64,000 nt of DNA from Qipengyuania_B thermophila (GTDB taxonomy: Bacteria; Pseudomonadota; Alphaproteobacteria; Sphingomonadales; Sphingomonadaceae), in assembly GCF_004153605.1 (NCBI RefSeq), contig NZ_SDSI01000002.1:620001-684000 (forward strand), given 5' to 3'. The position numbers and the translations under genes were made by a program. The notes beneath the pieces were generated by a model. It was given only the letters and a program-made list of their open reading frames with translations, did no database searches and was not told the DNA's origin. Below, in pieces: positions 51,563 through 60,920 of the stretch. Each line of letters begins with the position of its first letter. Within the stretch, counting starts at the first letter, position 1.

Positions 51563-52761
51563 CGGGTGAACAGGCTGAACAGTTCCACATGCGTTGACCA
51601 GCGGAACTGTCCCACGGCCCGCAGCGCCGCCAGCCGGTATCCGCCCGTGGCCAGCCGCGCGGCATCGGCGGCCCAGCTTGCCGGGTTGCAGCTGACATAG
51701 GCAATCTTCGGCACCGCACTGGCGGCAAGCTGTTCGACCTGCTGCCGGGCTCCGGCGCGGGGCGGATCGAGCACGGCGAAGTCGACGCCGGCCAGCTCTG
51801 CCGCACTGACGGGCGAACGGAATAGGTCGCGGTGGCTGGCGGTGGACCCGTTCGCCGCCGCGTGAAGCGCCTCGCGACCGGCCTGCCAGGCCGCCCGATC
51901 CCCCTCGAACGCATGCACCCGGATCCCGCTGCCCGTCAGCGGCAGACCGAGTGTCCCGAGGCCGCTGAACAAATCCACGGCGCGCCGGGCGCCGCCGGCG
52001 GCTTGGCGCACGTCGTCCTGAAGAATGCGCTCGCCGTCCGTCGTCGGCTGGAGAAAGGCTCCCGGTGGCAGGGTGACACGCACGCCGGCAAGGGTCACGG
52101 AGACCGGGTGCGGCTGCCAAGCGACCTCCGCGCCCAATCCACGGTCGACGCTCAGCCGGGCAAGCGCGTGGGTGCGTGCGAAGTCGAGGAGCCCGGACCG
52201 CGCCTCGGCATGGTCGCTGACGCCACCGCTGATCAGAACGTCCACGCCGCCATCCGTTGCCGTGAGCCGGACCGAGCAGGCGCCCCTTGGCGCCGTCCTG
52301 CGCAGGAGCGCGCGCAACGGATCGAGCAGGGCGAACAGGTCGGGGCGCAGCACGTGACACTCGCGCAGGTCGACGACCGCATGCGACCGGTTCTCCTTGA
52401 ACCCGAGCAAGAGGTGCCGGCCACCTTGCGCATGCACGGTGGCCACACGCCGCGAGCGCGGCGGCGACAGATGGGTCGGCAGGAGCGGCGGAACCGCGAG
52501 GCTCGCTCTCTCCGCTGCACTCTTCACGCGATCGGTGACGAAGGCCGCCAGCGCGTCCTCGTCGCAGTGCTGAAGCTGACACGCGCCGCAACGGCCGAAA
52601 TGCCTGCACGGTGGGACGGCGCGGTGCGGACCGGGCAGCACCGCACCGTCGGGAGCCACGCGGTCGCCAGGCGCGGCACCGGAGACATGGCGTCCGTCTG
52701 CCGTGATGCCGTCACCGCGCGAGGCGAGCCGGACGACCAGCACGGTGACCTCTCCGGTCAC
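51559..52761 (-). CDS. TrmA/RumA-type RNA (uracil-5-)-methyltransferase
   Basis: 400 residues, class I SAM methyltransferase making m5U in rRNA or tRNA. An N-terminal TRAM-like region is followed by Cys residues for a [4Fe-4S] cluster (CRHFGRCGACQLQHC). The methyltransferase part has VDLFSGLGTLGLPL (motif I), FAVLDPPRAGARQQ and YVSCNPASWAADA with the catalytic cysteine, and HVELFSLF at the end with the base Glu. GTG at 52761 is chosen because it overlaps the upstream NAD(P)HX gene stop (GTGA) and gives MTGEVTVLVVRLASRGDG. Which uridine is modified cannot be told, so no symbol is given. Confidence 0.92.
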   Translation of the reverse strand: MTGEVTVLVVRLASRGDGITADGRHVSGAAPGDRVAPDGAVLPGPHRAVPPCRHFGRCGACQLQHCDEDALAAFVTDRVKSAAERASLAVPPLLPTHLSPPRSRRVATVHAQGGRHLLLGFKENRSHAVVDLRECHVLRPDLFALLDPLRALLRRTAPRGACSVRLTATDGGVDVLISGGVSDHAEARSGLLDFARTHALARLSVDRGLGAEVAWQPHPVSVTLAGVRVTLPPGAFLQPTTDGERILQDDVRQAAGGARRAVDLFSGLGTLGLPLTGSGIRVHAFEGDRAAWQAGREALHAAANGSTASHRDLFRSPVSAAELAGVDFAVLDPPRAGARQQVEQLAASAVPKIAYVSCNPASWAADAARLATGGYRLAALRAVGQFRWSTHVELFSLFTR

Positions 52762-54170
52762 GTGAACGCGCGCCAGGCGGCCGAGATGCCGTGGGCGAGT
52801 TGCGAGGCGGTGAACGCGAGACCGCACAGCCGTGCGGCCTCCCCGTGCAGCCACACCGCTTCGACAGCCGCCTCCGGCAGCGACCCGCCAGCCGCAGCCC
52901 GCCCGGCCACGATGCCGGCCAGCACGTCCCCGCTGCCGGCTGTCGCCAGCCAACTCGGCGCGGGGGGAAAGAACCGCACGCCGTCCGGTGCCGCGACGAG
53001 CGTATCCGGCCCCTTCGCCACGACGCAGCACCCCAAGGTGCCGGCAAGAGCGCGCACCCGGCACAGGCGCTCGCCGGCGGGGACGCCGAACACGTCGCAC
53101 AGCGCCGCGAGCTCACCCGCATGGGGGGTCAGGACCGCACGCACGCCGAGCCGGTCGCGGTCGTCCACCCGCAGCAGCAGCAGCGCATCCGCGTCGAGCA
53201 CCAGCCGGACGGTGGAAGCAAGAACGCGGTCCAGAAGCTCGCGCGCGCCGCTGTCGCGGCCCAGACCCGGCCCGGCCACGACCACCTGCGTTCGGGGGTC
53301 AAGGCCATCCTCCGCGTCCGCAATCGCGGCGGTGACGATGTGCGGCGGCACACCTTCCGGACGACTCCGCGTGAGCAGCTTGACGTAACCGGCCCCGGCA
53401 CGGGCGGCGCTCTCGCAGGCGAGGATGGCCGCACCCGGCATGGCGCCACCCAGCACGGCCACCAGCCCGCGCGTGTATTTGTGCGCCTCGGCGGGTGGTG
53501 CGGCGAGCCGCGGCCGCGGCGCCACCCGATCAGGTGATGCGGCCTGGAGCCCGATCGGGATCAACCGCGTCATGCCCATCCGCGCCCGCGCCGGCATCAG
53601 CCAGTGCGCGGGCTTCCACGCGCCGAGCGCCAGCGTGTGCGTGGCACCCGGCAGGCCGTCGAGCAGCACGGCACCGGTGTCGGCGGCGATCATGCTCGGC
53701 ACGTCTATCGCCACCCGCAGCGGGTGACGGGCATAAAGCGTCATCAGCTCGGCTCTGGCCTCGCCCTCCGGCGGTCGGGCAAGTCCCGTTCCGAAAAGCG
53801 CGTCGATCAGCAGCGGAGCGGTCGCTTCGGCCGCGCCGACGACCGAACCGTTGAAGAGATGCCGCGCCCGCACGGCCAGCGCGTCCCGCGGCGGGATCGG
53901 ACTGACGACCTCCACCGCAACACCGCGCCGGCGCAGCCTTTCGGCGACGAGATAGCCATCGCCTCCGTTGCGACCAGGGCCGCACAGCACCGTCACCCCC
54001 CGTCCTGCCGCGAGGCGCCAGATCCACTCGGTGCAGCCTTCCGCCGCCCTCTGCATCAGCGACCATTCATCGATCCCCGACGAGACCAGCGCCGCTTCGG
54101 CCGCGCGGACCGCATCGGCCGTGAGTACGGCTGCTTCCGTTTGGTCTGCATCGGACAGGGGGGCTGTCAC
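52758..54170 (-). CDS. nnr: Bifunctional NAD(P)H-hydrate epimerase / ADP-dependent dehydratase
   Basis: Repairs damaged NADH and NADPH hydrates. 470 residues with two fused domains: YjeF_N epimerase (about 1-215: CGPGRNGGDGYLVAERL is the typical binding loop) and YjeF_C carbohydrate-kinase-like dehydratase (about 225-470: KYTRGLVAVLGGAMPGA, VLTPHAGELAAL and WLATAGSGDVLAGIVAG with the catalytic Asp in GSGD). The GTG at 54170 overlaps the ispE stop by 4 nt (GTGA). The frame open upstream is not conserved sequence. Confidence 0.95.
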   Translation of the reverse strand: MTAPLSDADQTEAAVLTADAVRAAEAALVSSGIDEWSLMQRAAEGCTEWIWRLAAGRGVTVLCGPGRNGGDGYLVAERLRRRGVAVEVVSPIPPRDALAVRARHLFNGSVVGAAEATAPLLIDALFGTGLARPPEGEARAELMTLYARHPLRVAIDVPSMIAADTGAVLLDGLPGATHTLALGAWKPAHWLMPARARMGMTRLIPIGLQAASPDRVAPRPRLAAPPAEAHKYTRGLVAVLGGAMPGAAILACESAARAGAGYVKLLTRSRPEGVPPHIVTAAIADAEDGLDPRTQVVVAGPGLGRDSGARELLDRVLASTVRLVLDADALLLLRVDDRDRLGVRAVLTPHAGELAALCDVFGVPAGERLCRVRALAGTLGCCVVAKGPDTLVAAPDGVRFFPPAPSWLATAGSGDVLAGIVAGRAAAGGSLPEAAVEAVWLHGEAARLCGLAFTASQLAHGISAAWRAFT

Positions 54171-54973
54171 CGGAGCTGTCCTGCAAGCTGCCACCAGCCG
54201 GGGTGCAGGCGCGTCAGACGCTCGTGCGCGGCGTCGCGGGCGGCAGGGCTGCGATAGAGCGCAAAGCAGGTCGCTCCCGAGCCGCTCATCCGCACCAGCC
54301 ACGGGTCCGTGCCCTCCAGCGCTGCACGCACGTCGGCAATGGCGGGACACAGACCCGTGGCCGGATTTTCCAGATCATTGCGTCCGCCCCGCGCGACCGT
54401 CTCCATGTCGCCAGCCGGCAACGGCCCCCGGTCCTGCCCGTCCCAGGCGGCAAAAACGCTGGCCGTTGGCAGTGGCAGCCGCGGATTGACCAGCAGCACG
54501 GGCGTGCCGGCCATCGTGTTCCTCACGGGCTGAAGGACGTCGCCGATCCCTGTGGCCAGACAGGGCTCGCTTCGCACGCATGCCGGCACGTCCGCGCCAA
54601 GTCCGACCGCGCGGCGATGCCAGTCGCCGGGCAATCCGCCCGCGTCCTCCACGGCGCGGAAGACGGCTCCCGCATCTGCCGAGCCGCCGCCAAGGCCGGC
54701 CGCGACCGGGAGCCGCTTGTCGAGCAAGACCGAAAACCGGCCAGCCCGCGGCAAGACGCTCAGCGCGCGCGACACGATGTTGCCCGGATGCCCCGTCAGG
54801 GCACTGGCGAACTCGCCGCCGATGCGCAGCGTGTCCTCCTCCGCCGGGGTGAAGACAAGCTCGTCACCCTGATCGACGAAGGCGAACAGCGTCTCGATCT
54901 CGTGATACCCGTCGGCGCGCCGCCGCCGGATGTGCAGGGCAAGGTTTATCTTCGCGTAGGCGGTCTGCCGCAT
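54167..54973 (-). CDS. ispE: 4-diphosphocytidyl-2-C-methyl-D-erythritol kinase
   Basis: GHMP kinase of the MEP isoprenoid pathway; phosphorylates CDP-ME in the cytoplasm. 268 residues. AYAKINLALHI with the catalytic Lys, GYHEIETLFAFVD, the ATP loop LPVAAGLGGGSADAGA, LGADVPACV and VRMSGSGATCFALY are all family motifs. ATG at 54973 (MRQTAYAKINL) gives the usual start. It lies 16 nt after etfD and leads into the nnr gene. Confidence 0.97.
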   Translation of the reverse strand: MRQTAYAKINLALHIRRRRADGYHEIETLFAFVDQGDELVFTPAEEDTLRIGGEFASALTGHPGNIVSRALSVLPRAGRFSVLLDKRLPVAAGLGGGSADAGAVFRAVEDAGGLPGDWHRRAVGLGADVPACVRSEPCLATGIGDVLQPVRNTMAGTPVLLVNPRLPLPTASVFAAWDGQDRGPLPAGDMETVARGGRNDLENPATGLCPAIADVRAALEGTDPWLVRMSGSGATCFALYRSPAARDAAHERLTRLHPGWWQLAGQLR

Positions 54974-54989
54974 GGCCGGCGGCGCGTGG

Positions 54990-56636
54990 TCACATGTTGG
55001 GGTAGTTTGGACCGCCGCCGCCCTCGGGCGTGGTCCACTCGATGTTCTGGTTGGGATCCTTGATGTCGCAGGTCTTGCAATGCACGCAGTTCTGCGCGTT
55101 GATGACGAAGCGCGGATCCCCCTCTTCAACACCGACCCACTCGTACACGGCGGCGGGGCAATAACGCGTGGATGGTCCGGCATAGACCTCAAGCTCGCTC
55201 GTGCGCTGAAGCTCCGGGTCGCGCAGCTTCAGGTGACACGGCTGATCCTCCTCGTGATTGGTGTTGGACAGGAACACGGAGGACAGCCGGTCGAAGCTGA
55301 TGACGTTGTCGGGCTTGGGATAGTTGATCGGGCGATGAAGGTCGGCCCGCTGGAGATGGGTATGGTCCGGCCGGTGCTTCATCGCATAGGGCACGCCGAT
55401 GCGCAGGGTGCGCATCCACATGTCGGCGCCGGCGATGATGGTCCCCAGATCCGCGCCGAACTTCGACACCGCCGGCTGCGCGTTCTGCACCGCCTTCAGC
55501 TCGCGGGCGATCCAGCTCGAACGGACCGCCTCGTCGTACTCGTCCAGCTGGGCATGCGCCCGCCCTTTGGCGATGGCCGCGGCGACGCTTTCCGCAGCGA
55601 GCATGCCGCTCTTCATCGCGGTGTGGCTGCCCTTAATGCGCGGCACGTTGACGAAGCCGGCCGCGCACCCGATCAGCGCGCCGCCCGGAAAGGCCAGCTT
55701 GGGCACCGACTGCCATCCGCCTTCGTTGATCGCCCGCGCGCCATAGGCGACCCGCTTGCCGCCCTCGAGGTAGGCCGCGATTGCGGGATGATGCTTGAAG
55801 CGCTGGAACTCCTGGAACGGGGACAGGTACGGGTTCTTGTAGTCGAGCGCGGTGACGAAGCCGATGGCGATCTGGTTGTTGGCCTGATGGTATAGGAAGC
55901 CGCCGCCCCAGCTCTCACTTTCCGACAACGGCCAGCCCTGCGTGTGGATGACACGGCCCGGAACATGCTTTGCCGGATCGATGTCCCAGATTTCCTTGAT
56001 GCCCAATCCGTAGATCTGCGGCTGGCAGTTGGCCTCCAGATCGAACCGCTTCTTCAGCGTCTTGGTCAGATTGCCGCGCACACCTTCGGCGAACAGGGTG
56101 TATTTGGCGCGGATTTCCATGCCGGGCTGATAGTCCGGCTTGTGCGAACCGTCCGCCGCGACGCCCATGTCCTGCGTGACGACTCCGCCCACCGAACCGT
56201 CATCGTTGAACAGGATCTCGGCGGCGGGGAAGCCGGGGAACACCATCACCCCTGCTTCTTCCGCCCGCTCGCCGAGCCAGCGGGCAAGGTTGGCGAGCGA
56301 GCCGGTGTAATTGCCCTTGTTCGACATGAATGGTGGCATGAGCAGATGCGGAAGGCTGTACTGCTTGCGGCGCGTGAGCACCCAATGCCAGTTGTCGGTG
56401 ACGGGTGTTTGCGCCATGGGACAGTCCATGTCGCGCCAGTCGGGAAACAGCTCGTCGAGCGCCTTGGGATCGACAACCGCCCCGGACAGCACATGCGCGC
56501 CGATCTCGGAACCCTTCTCAAGGACCACCACTTCCAGCGCGTCGTTGATCTGCTTGAGCTTGATCGCCGCGGCGAGGCCAGCCACACTGCCGCCGACGAT
56601 GACGACGTCGCAGTCCATGGATTCCCGTTCAGCCAT
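54990..56636 (-). CDS. etfD: Electron-transfer flavoprotein-ubiquinone oxidoreductase
   Basis: Links fatty-acid and amino-acid acyl-CoA dehydrogenases (via ETF) to the ubiquinone pool; inner-membrane-associated. 548 residues. FAD motif VIVGGSVAGLAAAIKLKQ at about 12-29; GAHVLSGAVVDPKAL and GWPLSESESWGGGFLYH are family patterns; the C-terminal [4Fe-4S] motif is NAQNCVHCKTCDIKDP, and the protein ends in GGPNYPNM as in homologues. Divergent by 77 bp from the UDG-fold gene. etfA and etfB are not in the window. Confidence 0.97.
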   Translation of the reverse strand: MAERESMDCDVVIVGGSVAGLAAAIKLKQINDALEVVVLEKGSEIGAHVLSGAVVDPKALDELFPDWRDMDCPMAQTPVTDNWHWVLTRRKQYSLPHLLMPPFMSNKGNYTGSLANLARWLGERAEEAGVMVFPGFPAAEILFNDDGSVGGVVTQDMGVAADGSHKPDYQPGMEIRAKYTLFAEGVRGNLTKTLKKRFDLEANCQPQIYGLGIKEIWDIDPAKHVPGRVIHTQGWPLSESESWGGGFLYHQANNQIAIGFVTALDYKNPYLSPFQEFQRFKHHPAIAAYLEGGKRVAYGARAINEGGWQSVPKLAFPGGALIGCAAGFVNVPRIKGSHTAMKSGMLAAESVAAAIAKGRAHAQLDEYDEAVRSSWIARELKAVQNAQPAVSKFGADLGTIIAGADMWMRTLRIGVPYAMKHRPDHTHLQRADLHRPINYPKPDNVISFDRLSSVFLSNTNHEEDQPCHLKLRDPELQRTSELEVYAGPSTRYCPAAVYEWVGVEEGDPRFVINAQNCVHCKTCDIKDPNQNIEWTTPEGGGGPNYPNM

Positions 56637-56713
56637 TCGTCTTGCGCTTTCCTGCCATCACCGTCCGCCCTCTGCATTGGTCACTGCCCGATGACAGGTC
56701 AAGGGGTGCGCGC

Positions 56714-57442
56714 GTGAGCGGCACGGAACCGCAGCGAGGCGCTCCGAGCCGGATTGCCGAGGGCATCCATGACTGGTGGCGCCTTGCCGGAGTCGATCAA
56801 CTCTACGCCGACGAACCGGCGCCGCTCGCCGCCCCTCCCCGCGACCCGGCGGAAGACGGGTCTGGCGGCGCGAGCGCCACGTCCGCAGCTCACGCGGAGA
56901 ACCATCAGCCTGTGTCGGCGAGCGGCCCTGCTGCACGCTTCGGCGGCGAGGAAGCCAGCTGGCCGCGGAACCTTGCGGCGTTTCGCCAGTGGTGGCTCGA
57001 CGAACCGCTGCTCGGGGAGCGCGGCGCCTATCCGCGCATTCCGCCGGCAGGAGAACGCGGCGCGCAGCTCATGATCGTTGTTCCCGAGCCGGAGGCGGAG
57101 GATCGCGACGCCCTGCTGTCCGGCCCGCTGGGCCAGACGTGCCGCCACATGCTTCGCGCGATGCAGATTGATCCCGCCTCGGCCTATCTGGCCAGCGCCC
57201 TGCCGCGGCACACCCCGCTGGCCGACTTCGCCGCTCTTGCCAAGGAGGGACTGGGCGATATCCTGCGCCTGCACATCACGCTGGCAAGCCCCCGGCAGGT
57301 GCTTGTCCTTGGCCGGTCGCTTCATCCGCTGCTGGTGGACGATCCGGCGGTGTTTTGCGGGCCCGGCCTCGAGGAGCTGCGCCGTTCCGCGCTGCGCCGG
57401 CGCCGCTTCTGGGCGAGGTGGCTTGAAGAGACGGAGGGATAG
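56714..57442 (+). CDS. Uracil-DNA-glycosylase-fold protein with changed motifs
   Basis: 242 residues from a GTG at 56714 with AAGGGG 8 nt upstream. The first 100 residues are variable. The last 125 resemble the family 4/5 UDG fold: QLMIVVPEPEAEDRDALLSG aligns with the GEAPG-x-EDxxG loop, HMLRAMQIDPASAYLASALP with the following helix and strand, and QVLVLGRSLHPLLVDDP with the later LALG strand. The GEAPG motif itself and the four cysteines of the [4Fe-4S] cluster are missing, so normal uracil excision is doubtful. It is read with the lytic transglycosylase gene that starts 1 nt after its stop. Confidence 0.75.
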   Translation: MSGTEPQRGAPSRIAEGIHDWWRLAGVDQLYADEPAPLAAPPRDPAEDGSGGASATSAAHAENHQPVSASGPAARFGGEEASWPRNLAAFRQWWLDEPLLGERGAYPRIPPAGERGAQLMIVVPEPEAEDRDALLSGPLGQTCRHMLRAMQIDPASAYLASALPRHTPLADFAALAKEGLGDILRLHITLASPRQVLVLGRSLHPLLVDDPAVFCGPGLEELRRSALRRRRFWARWLEETEG

Positions 57443-57443
57443 G

Positions 57444-59144
57444 ATGCGGGTCGAACGGTTGCTGGGGGCGGTCCTGTGCGCCTGCTCCATGTCCGTCCTG
57501 CCGGTCGCAGCCGTGGCGCAGGAGGTCGATCTGTCGCAGCTGCGTCCGCCGCCGGCCGCTCCGGTCCTGAGCGAGCGGGAGGCAATCGACGCGGCCCTGC
57601 GCGCCTTCGACCGCGCCGATTGGCCGGCCGTGTCGGCGGCCCTTGCCGGTCAAGCCGACACCGCGCTGAAGGGCTTCATCATGGCGGAGATGCACCTTGC
57701 GGCGGGCAGTCCCCGCACCGAGGCGCACGAGATCGCCGCGTGGCTGCAACGCTATCCCGACCTGCCGCAGGCGGAGCAGATGCTGCGGCTGGGACAGCGA
57801 CGCGGGCTGACCATGCCGGTCACCCTGCCGGGCGCCAACCCGACGAGCCGCGGCGCGCCGATCAGCAAGCGCGTGCGGCCGCGCACCACGGGCGACGGAA
57901 CCATGCCGCAGGCGGTGGCCGATGCCATTCAGGAGCGCATCCGCACCGACGATCCGGATGGCGCGCGGCTGCTGCTCGACGGGGTGGATGCAACGCTGAG
58001 TCCCGAGGCGCGTGCCGAGTGGCGGCAGCGGGTCGCGTGGTCCTACTACATCGAAAACCGCGACAGCGCCGCACTGACCATGGCGCAGACGGTCCGCGAC
58101 GGGCGAGGCCCTTGGCTCGCGGAAGGAGAATGGACCGTCGGGCTTGCGGCGTGGCGGCTTGGCGACTGTGCCACCGCGTTCGACGGCTTTGCCCGCGCGG
58201 CAGGCCTGACCGGTGACACGGAACTTGCCGATGCGGCGCACTTCTGGGCTGCACGAGCGGCCGCGCGCTGCCGGCAGCCTGAACGTGCCCAGCACCATCT
58301 GCGTCTCGCCGCGCGAAACGACGAAACGCTCTACGGCATGCTGGCGCGCGAACGGCTCGGGCAGCCTCTGCCTGCGCATACCGTTCACCCGCTCAGCGCG
58401 GAGGACCGGCGGATCATCGCCCGCTCGCGCAATGCGCAGCTCGCGACCCAGCTGGCGGAACGTGGCAGGGACGCGTGGGCAAGCCGGGCGTTGCAGCACG
58501 AGGTGCTGACCGGCGAACCGCGCCATTTCGGCACCTACGCGCGCCTCGCCCGCGAACTCAATCTCCCCCGCACACAGGTGTGGATGAGCATGAACGTTCC
58601 GCGCGGAGCCGTCTCGGACCCGGCGCTGCGTTATCCCACCGTGACCTGGCAACCCACGGAAGGTTGGCGGGTCGATCCGGCGCTTGCCTTCGCCCACGCC
58701 CTGCAGGAATCCGATTTCGTCGCCGGCGCGGTCAGTTCGGCCAACGCCATCGGATTGATGCAGGTGCGGCCGATTGCCGCCCGCGATGTCGCAGGCCGCA
58801 CCAATCTCGACGCGCGTCATGCCGATCTCCGGGATCCCGCCACCAACCTGACTTTCGGTCAGCGGAACCTCGAAAAGCTGAGCGAGGCAAGCGCCACGCA
58901 GGGCACGCTGCTCAAGGTGATGGCGGCTTACAATGCCGGGCTCAGCCCGGTGACGCGCTGGAACGCGGAGATCATGGCCGGCGGCGATCCGCTGCTGTGG
59001 ATGGAGTCGATCCCGTTCTGGGAAACGCGCGGCTATGTCGCCGTCGTTTTGCGCAATTACTGGATGTATCTGCGGCAACGCGACCAGAGCGCGCCGAGCC
59101 GCCTGGCCCTTGCCCAGAACGAATGGCCCATGTTCCCGCGTTAG
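57444..59144 (+). CDS. Soluble lytic murein transglycosylase
   Basis: 566 residues with a signal peptide (VLCACSMSVLPVAAVAQ, cleaved near residue 26), so periplasmic. The long middle part (about 50-400) is an alpha-superhelical U-domain as in Slt70. The catalytic Glu is Glu422 in HALQESDFVAGAVSSANAIG, followed by GLMQVRPIAARDVA, NLTFGQRNLEKL and MAAYNAGLSPVTRWN, the SLT domain set. It cleaves between MurNAc and GlcNAc with 1,6-anhydro product. The ATG at 57444 has GGAGG upstream and is 1 nt after the UDG-fold gene. Confidence 0.95.
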   Translation: MRVERLLGAVLCACSMSVLPVAAVAQEVDLSQLRPPPAAPVLSEREAIDAALRAFDRADWPAVSAALAGQADTALKGFIMAEMHLAAGSPRTEAHEIAAWLQRYPDLPQAEQMLRLGQRRGLTMPVTLPGANPTSRGAPISKRVRPRTTGDGTMPQAVADAIQERIRTDDPDGARLLLDGVDATLSPEARAEWRQRVAWSYYIENRDSAALTMAQTVRDGRGPWLAEGEWTVGLAAWRLGDCATAFDGFARAAGLTGDTELADAAHFWAARAAARCRQPERAQHHLRLAARNDETLYGMLARERLGQPLPAHTVHPLSAEDRRIIARSRNAQLATQLAERGRDAWASRALQHEVLTGEPRHFGTYARLARELNLPRTQVWMSMNVPRGAVSDPALRYPTVTWQPTEGWRVDPALAFAHALQESDFVAGAVSSANAIGLMQVRPIAARDVAGRTNLDARHADLRDPATNLTFGQRNLEKLSEASATQGTLLKVMAAYNAGLSPVTRWNAEIMAGGDPLLWMESIPFWETRGYVAVVLRNYWMYLRQRDQSAPSRLALAQNEWPMFPR

Positions 59145-59226
59145 CGCATCGCGTGCGCCTCGTTGCCGATTGCAACGGCGGATCCAGCCCACTGGACGCC
59201 TTCCATGTTCCTGCTATGTTCCGTGC

Positions 59227-60303
59227 ATGGAACGATCCGTTCACCGCATCAAGGGACGCGGCGCGCAATCGGGGGGCCTCTCGACCCGGTTCGCCGAGCT
59301 CCAGCGCGTCGCGGACGAGGTCTGCGAGGGGTCCCATGCCTCGCCGGCAGAACAGGACCGGCGCACCCAGGTCGAGGTCGAACATGCGCGCGCGGTCCTG
59401 ACCCGCAACGCCTCGCCCGACATCGGCTTCGACCGCTCGGTCAATCCGTATCGCGGCTGCGAGCACGGGTGCATCTACTGCTACGCCCGCCCGACCCACG
59501 CCTATCTGGGGCTGTCTCCCGGCCTCGACTTCGAGCGGCGGATTACCGTCAAGAGCAATGCCGCCACTGTCCTGCGGCAGACCTTTGCCAGCCCGTCCTA
59601 CCGTCCGGCGCCGCTCGCCTTGGGGACGAGCACCGACGGCTACCAGCCGGTCGAAGCGACATGGCGCGTGACCCGCGCAATCCTGGAGCTGTGTCTCGAA
59701 TGCCGTCATCCGGTGACCGTCACGACGAAGTCCGACCGGGTGCTGAAAGATCTTGACCTGCTTGCCCGGCTGGCGGCGCAGCGGCTGGTCAGCGTCGCCG
59801 TCTCGGTCACCTCGCTTGATCCGGCCTTGTCGCGGAGGCTGGAGCCGCGCGCTGCGTCGCCGGCAAGGCGCATCGCCGCGATGCGGGAACTCGCCGCTGC
59901 CGGCATTCCGGTCCACTGCGCCGTCTCGCCGGTCATCCCCGCTCTGACGGACATGCACCTCGAGGCCATTGTCGCGGAGGCCGCACGGGCAGGCGTGGTG
60001 TCGGCAGGGTGGATCCCGCTGCGATTGCCGCTGGAGGTCGCCCCCTTGTTCAAGGAGTGGCTCGACACTTTCTATCCCGACCGGGCCAGCAAGGTCATGG
60101 GGATCGTCCGCTCGATGCGGAACGGACAGGAGAATGATCCGCGCTTCTTCGAACGCTTCAGGGGCTCGGGACCGTGGGCCGAACTCCTGCAGGCGCGGTT
60201 CGCCGTCGCCTGCCGTCGCGCCAATCTTGGCAGGCAGCGCATCACTCTCGACACGAACGCATTCCGCCGCCCGCCGGACACGGATCAGCTTCAACTGCTC
60301 TGA
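59227..60303 (+). CDS. PA0069-family radical SAM protein
   Basis: 358 residues. The radical SAM cluster motif is CEHGCIYC (Cys78, Cys82, Cys85), in RSVNPYRGCEHGCIYCYARP. Further family patterns are LGTSTDGYQPVEATWRVTR and TKSDRVLKDLDLL. The family is related to spore photoproduct lyase and DNA-repair-like radical enzymes, but its reaction is not known to me. The ATG at 59227 (MERSVHRIKGRGAQSG) has no strong ribosome site, yet it begins the conserved KGRGA motif region. Stands 82 nt after the transglycosylase on the same strand. Confidence 0.92.
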   Translation: MERSVHRIKGRGAQSGGLSTRFAELQRVADEVCEGSHASPAEQDRRTQVEVEHARAVLTRNASPDIGFDRSVNPYRGCEHGCIYCYARPTHAYLGLSPGLDFERRITVKSNAATVLRQTFASPSYRPAPLALGTSTDGYQPVEATWRVTRAILELCLECRHPVTVTTKSDRVLKDLDLLARLAAQRLVSVAVSVTSLDPALSRRLEPRAASPARRIAAMRELAAAGIPVHCAVSPVIPALTDMHLEAIVAEAARAGVVSAGWIPLRLPLEVAPLFKEWLDTFYPDRASKVMGIVRSMRNGQENDPRFFERFRGSGPWAELLQARFAVACRRANLGRQRITLDTNAFRRPPDTDQLQLL

Positions 60304-60376
60304 ACAGGCTCGGTGTTAATCTGATCGAAAGCATGGCGTGCGCAGATCCTGCCTGCGTGACGGGGAAGAACAACGG

Positions 60377-60904
60377 ATGCGGGTGAAGCTTGCGCTGGTG
60401 CTCGTTGCGATCGCCGCGGCGGGTTGCGCTCCCGAGGCACGAACACGCGCGCTTGCGGATCTTAATCTGTCCGATCCGCGCGTCGTCGAGGATGTGCTCA
60501 GTGACCTCCCCGCCGATGACCGTGGCGCGTTCTCGACCTTTGTCGTGCATCACCTCGCCACCTCCAAAGCGTTCTGCGGCGAGGTGCTCCTCGATGAGCA
60601 GGGACGCCAGCCGACCACGGTGGGCGAAGCGATCCGGCTGACCCGTCTGCGGGAGGAACGGCTCAATGCCGTGCCCGAGGTGGTGAATCCGGACCGCCTC
60701 GATCCTGACGCCCGGCATCAGTACGAGCTGGCCGCGCTGCTCGAGGCGCATCGCCGCCTTGTCGACAGCCGCGAAACGCTGATGATGGTGAGCGGCGAGA
60801 AAGCCCGCGATCGGGTGGCGCAGCTCGACCGCGAGATTGCCGTCGCCGCCGAACGGCTTGAACAGGCCCGCGCGGCCGGCCCTGCCGCCCGTCAGGAGAC
60901 GTGA
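60377..60904 (+). CDS. Lipoprotein with a C-terminal helical region
   Basis: 175 residues from the ATG at 60377. Signal MRVKLALVLVAIAAAGC with lipobox AAGC (Cys17). The mature part has a single Cys (KAFCGEVLLDEQGR) and turns into charged helix after residue 100 (ELAALLEAHRRLVDSRETL and a coiled-coil-like QLDREIAVAAERLEQARAAG). No family recognised; probably anchored in the cell envelope. It follows the radical SAM gene by 73 nt and converges with the next lipoprotein gene. Confidence 0.85.
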   Translation: MRVKLALVLVAIAAAGCAPEARTRALADLNLSDPRVVEDVLSDLPADDRGAFSTFVVHHLATSKAFCGEVLLDEQGRQPTTVGEAIRLTRLREERLNAVPEVVNPDRLDPDARHQYELAALLEAHRRLVDSRETLMMVSGEKARDRVAQLDREIAVAAERLEQARAAGPAARQET

Positions 60905-60920
60905 CCCCGCGGCCTGCGAA

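Noticed and set aside
51113..52609. Upstream extension of the AMP-ligase frame by about 500 codons
   Set aside because: The ligase family N-terminus begins at the ATG at 51112; the upstream part is Arg-rich and runs antisense to the carrier protein and within the methyltransferase gene in another phase.
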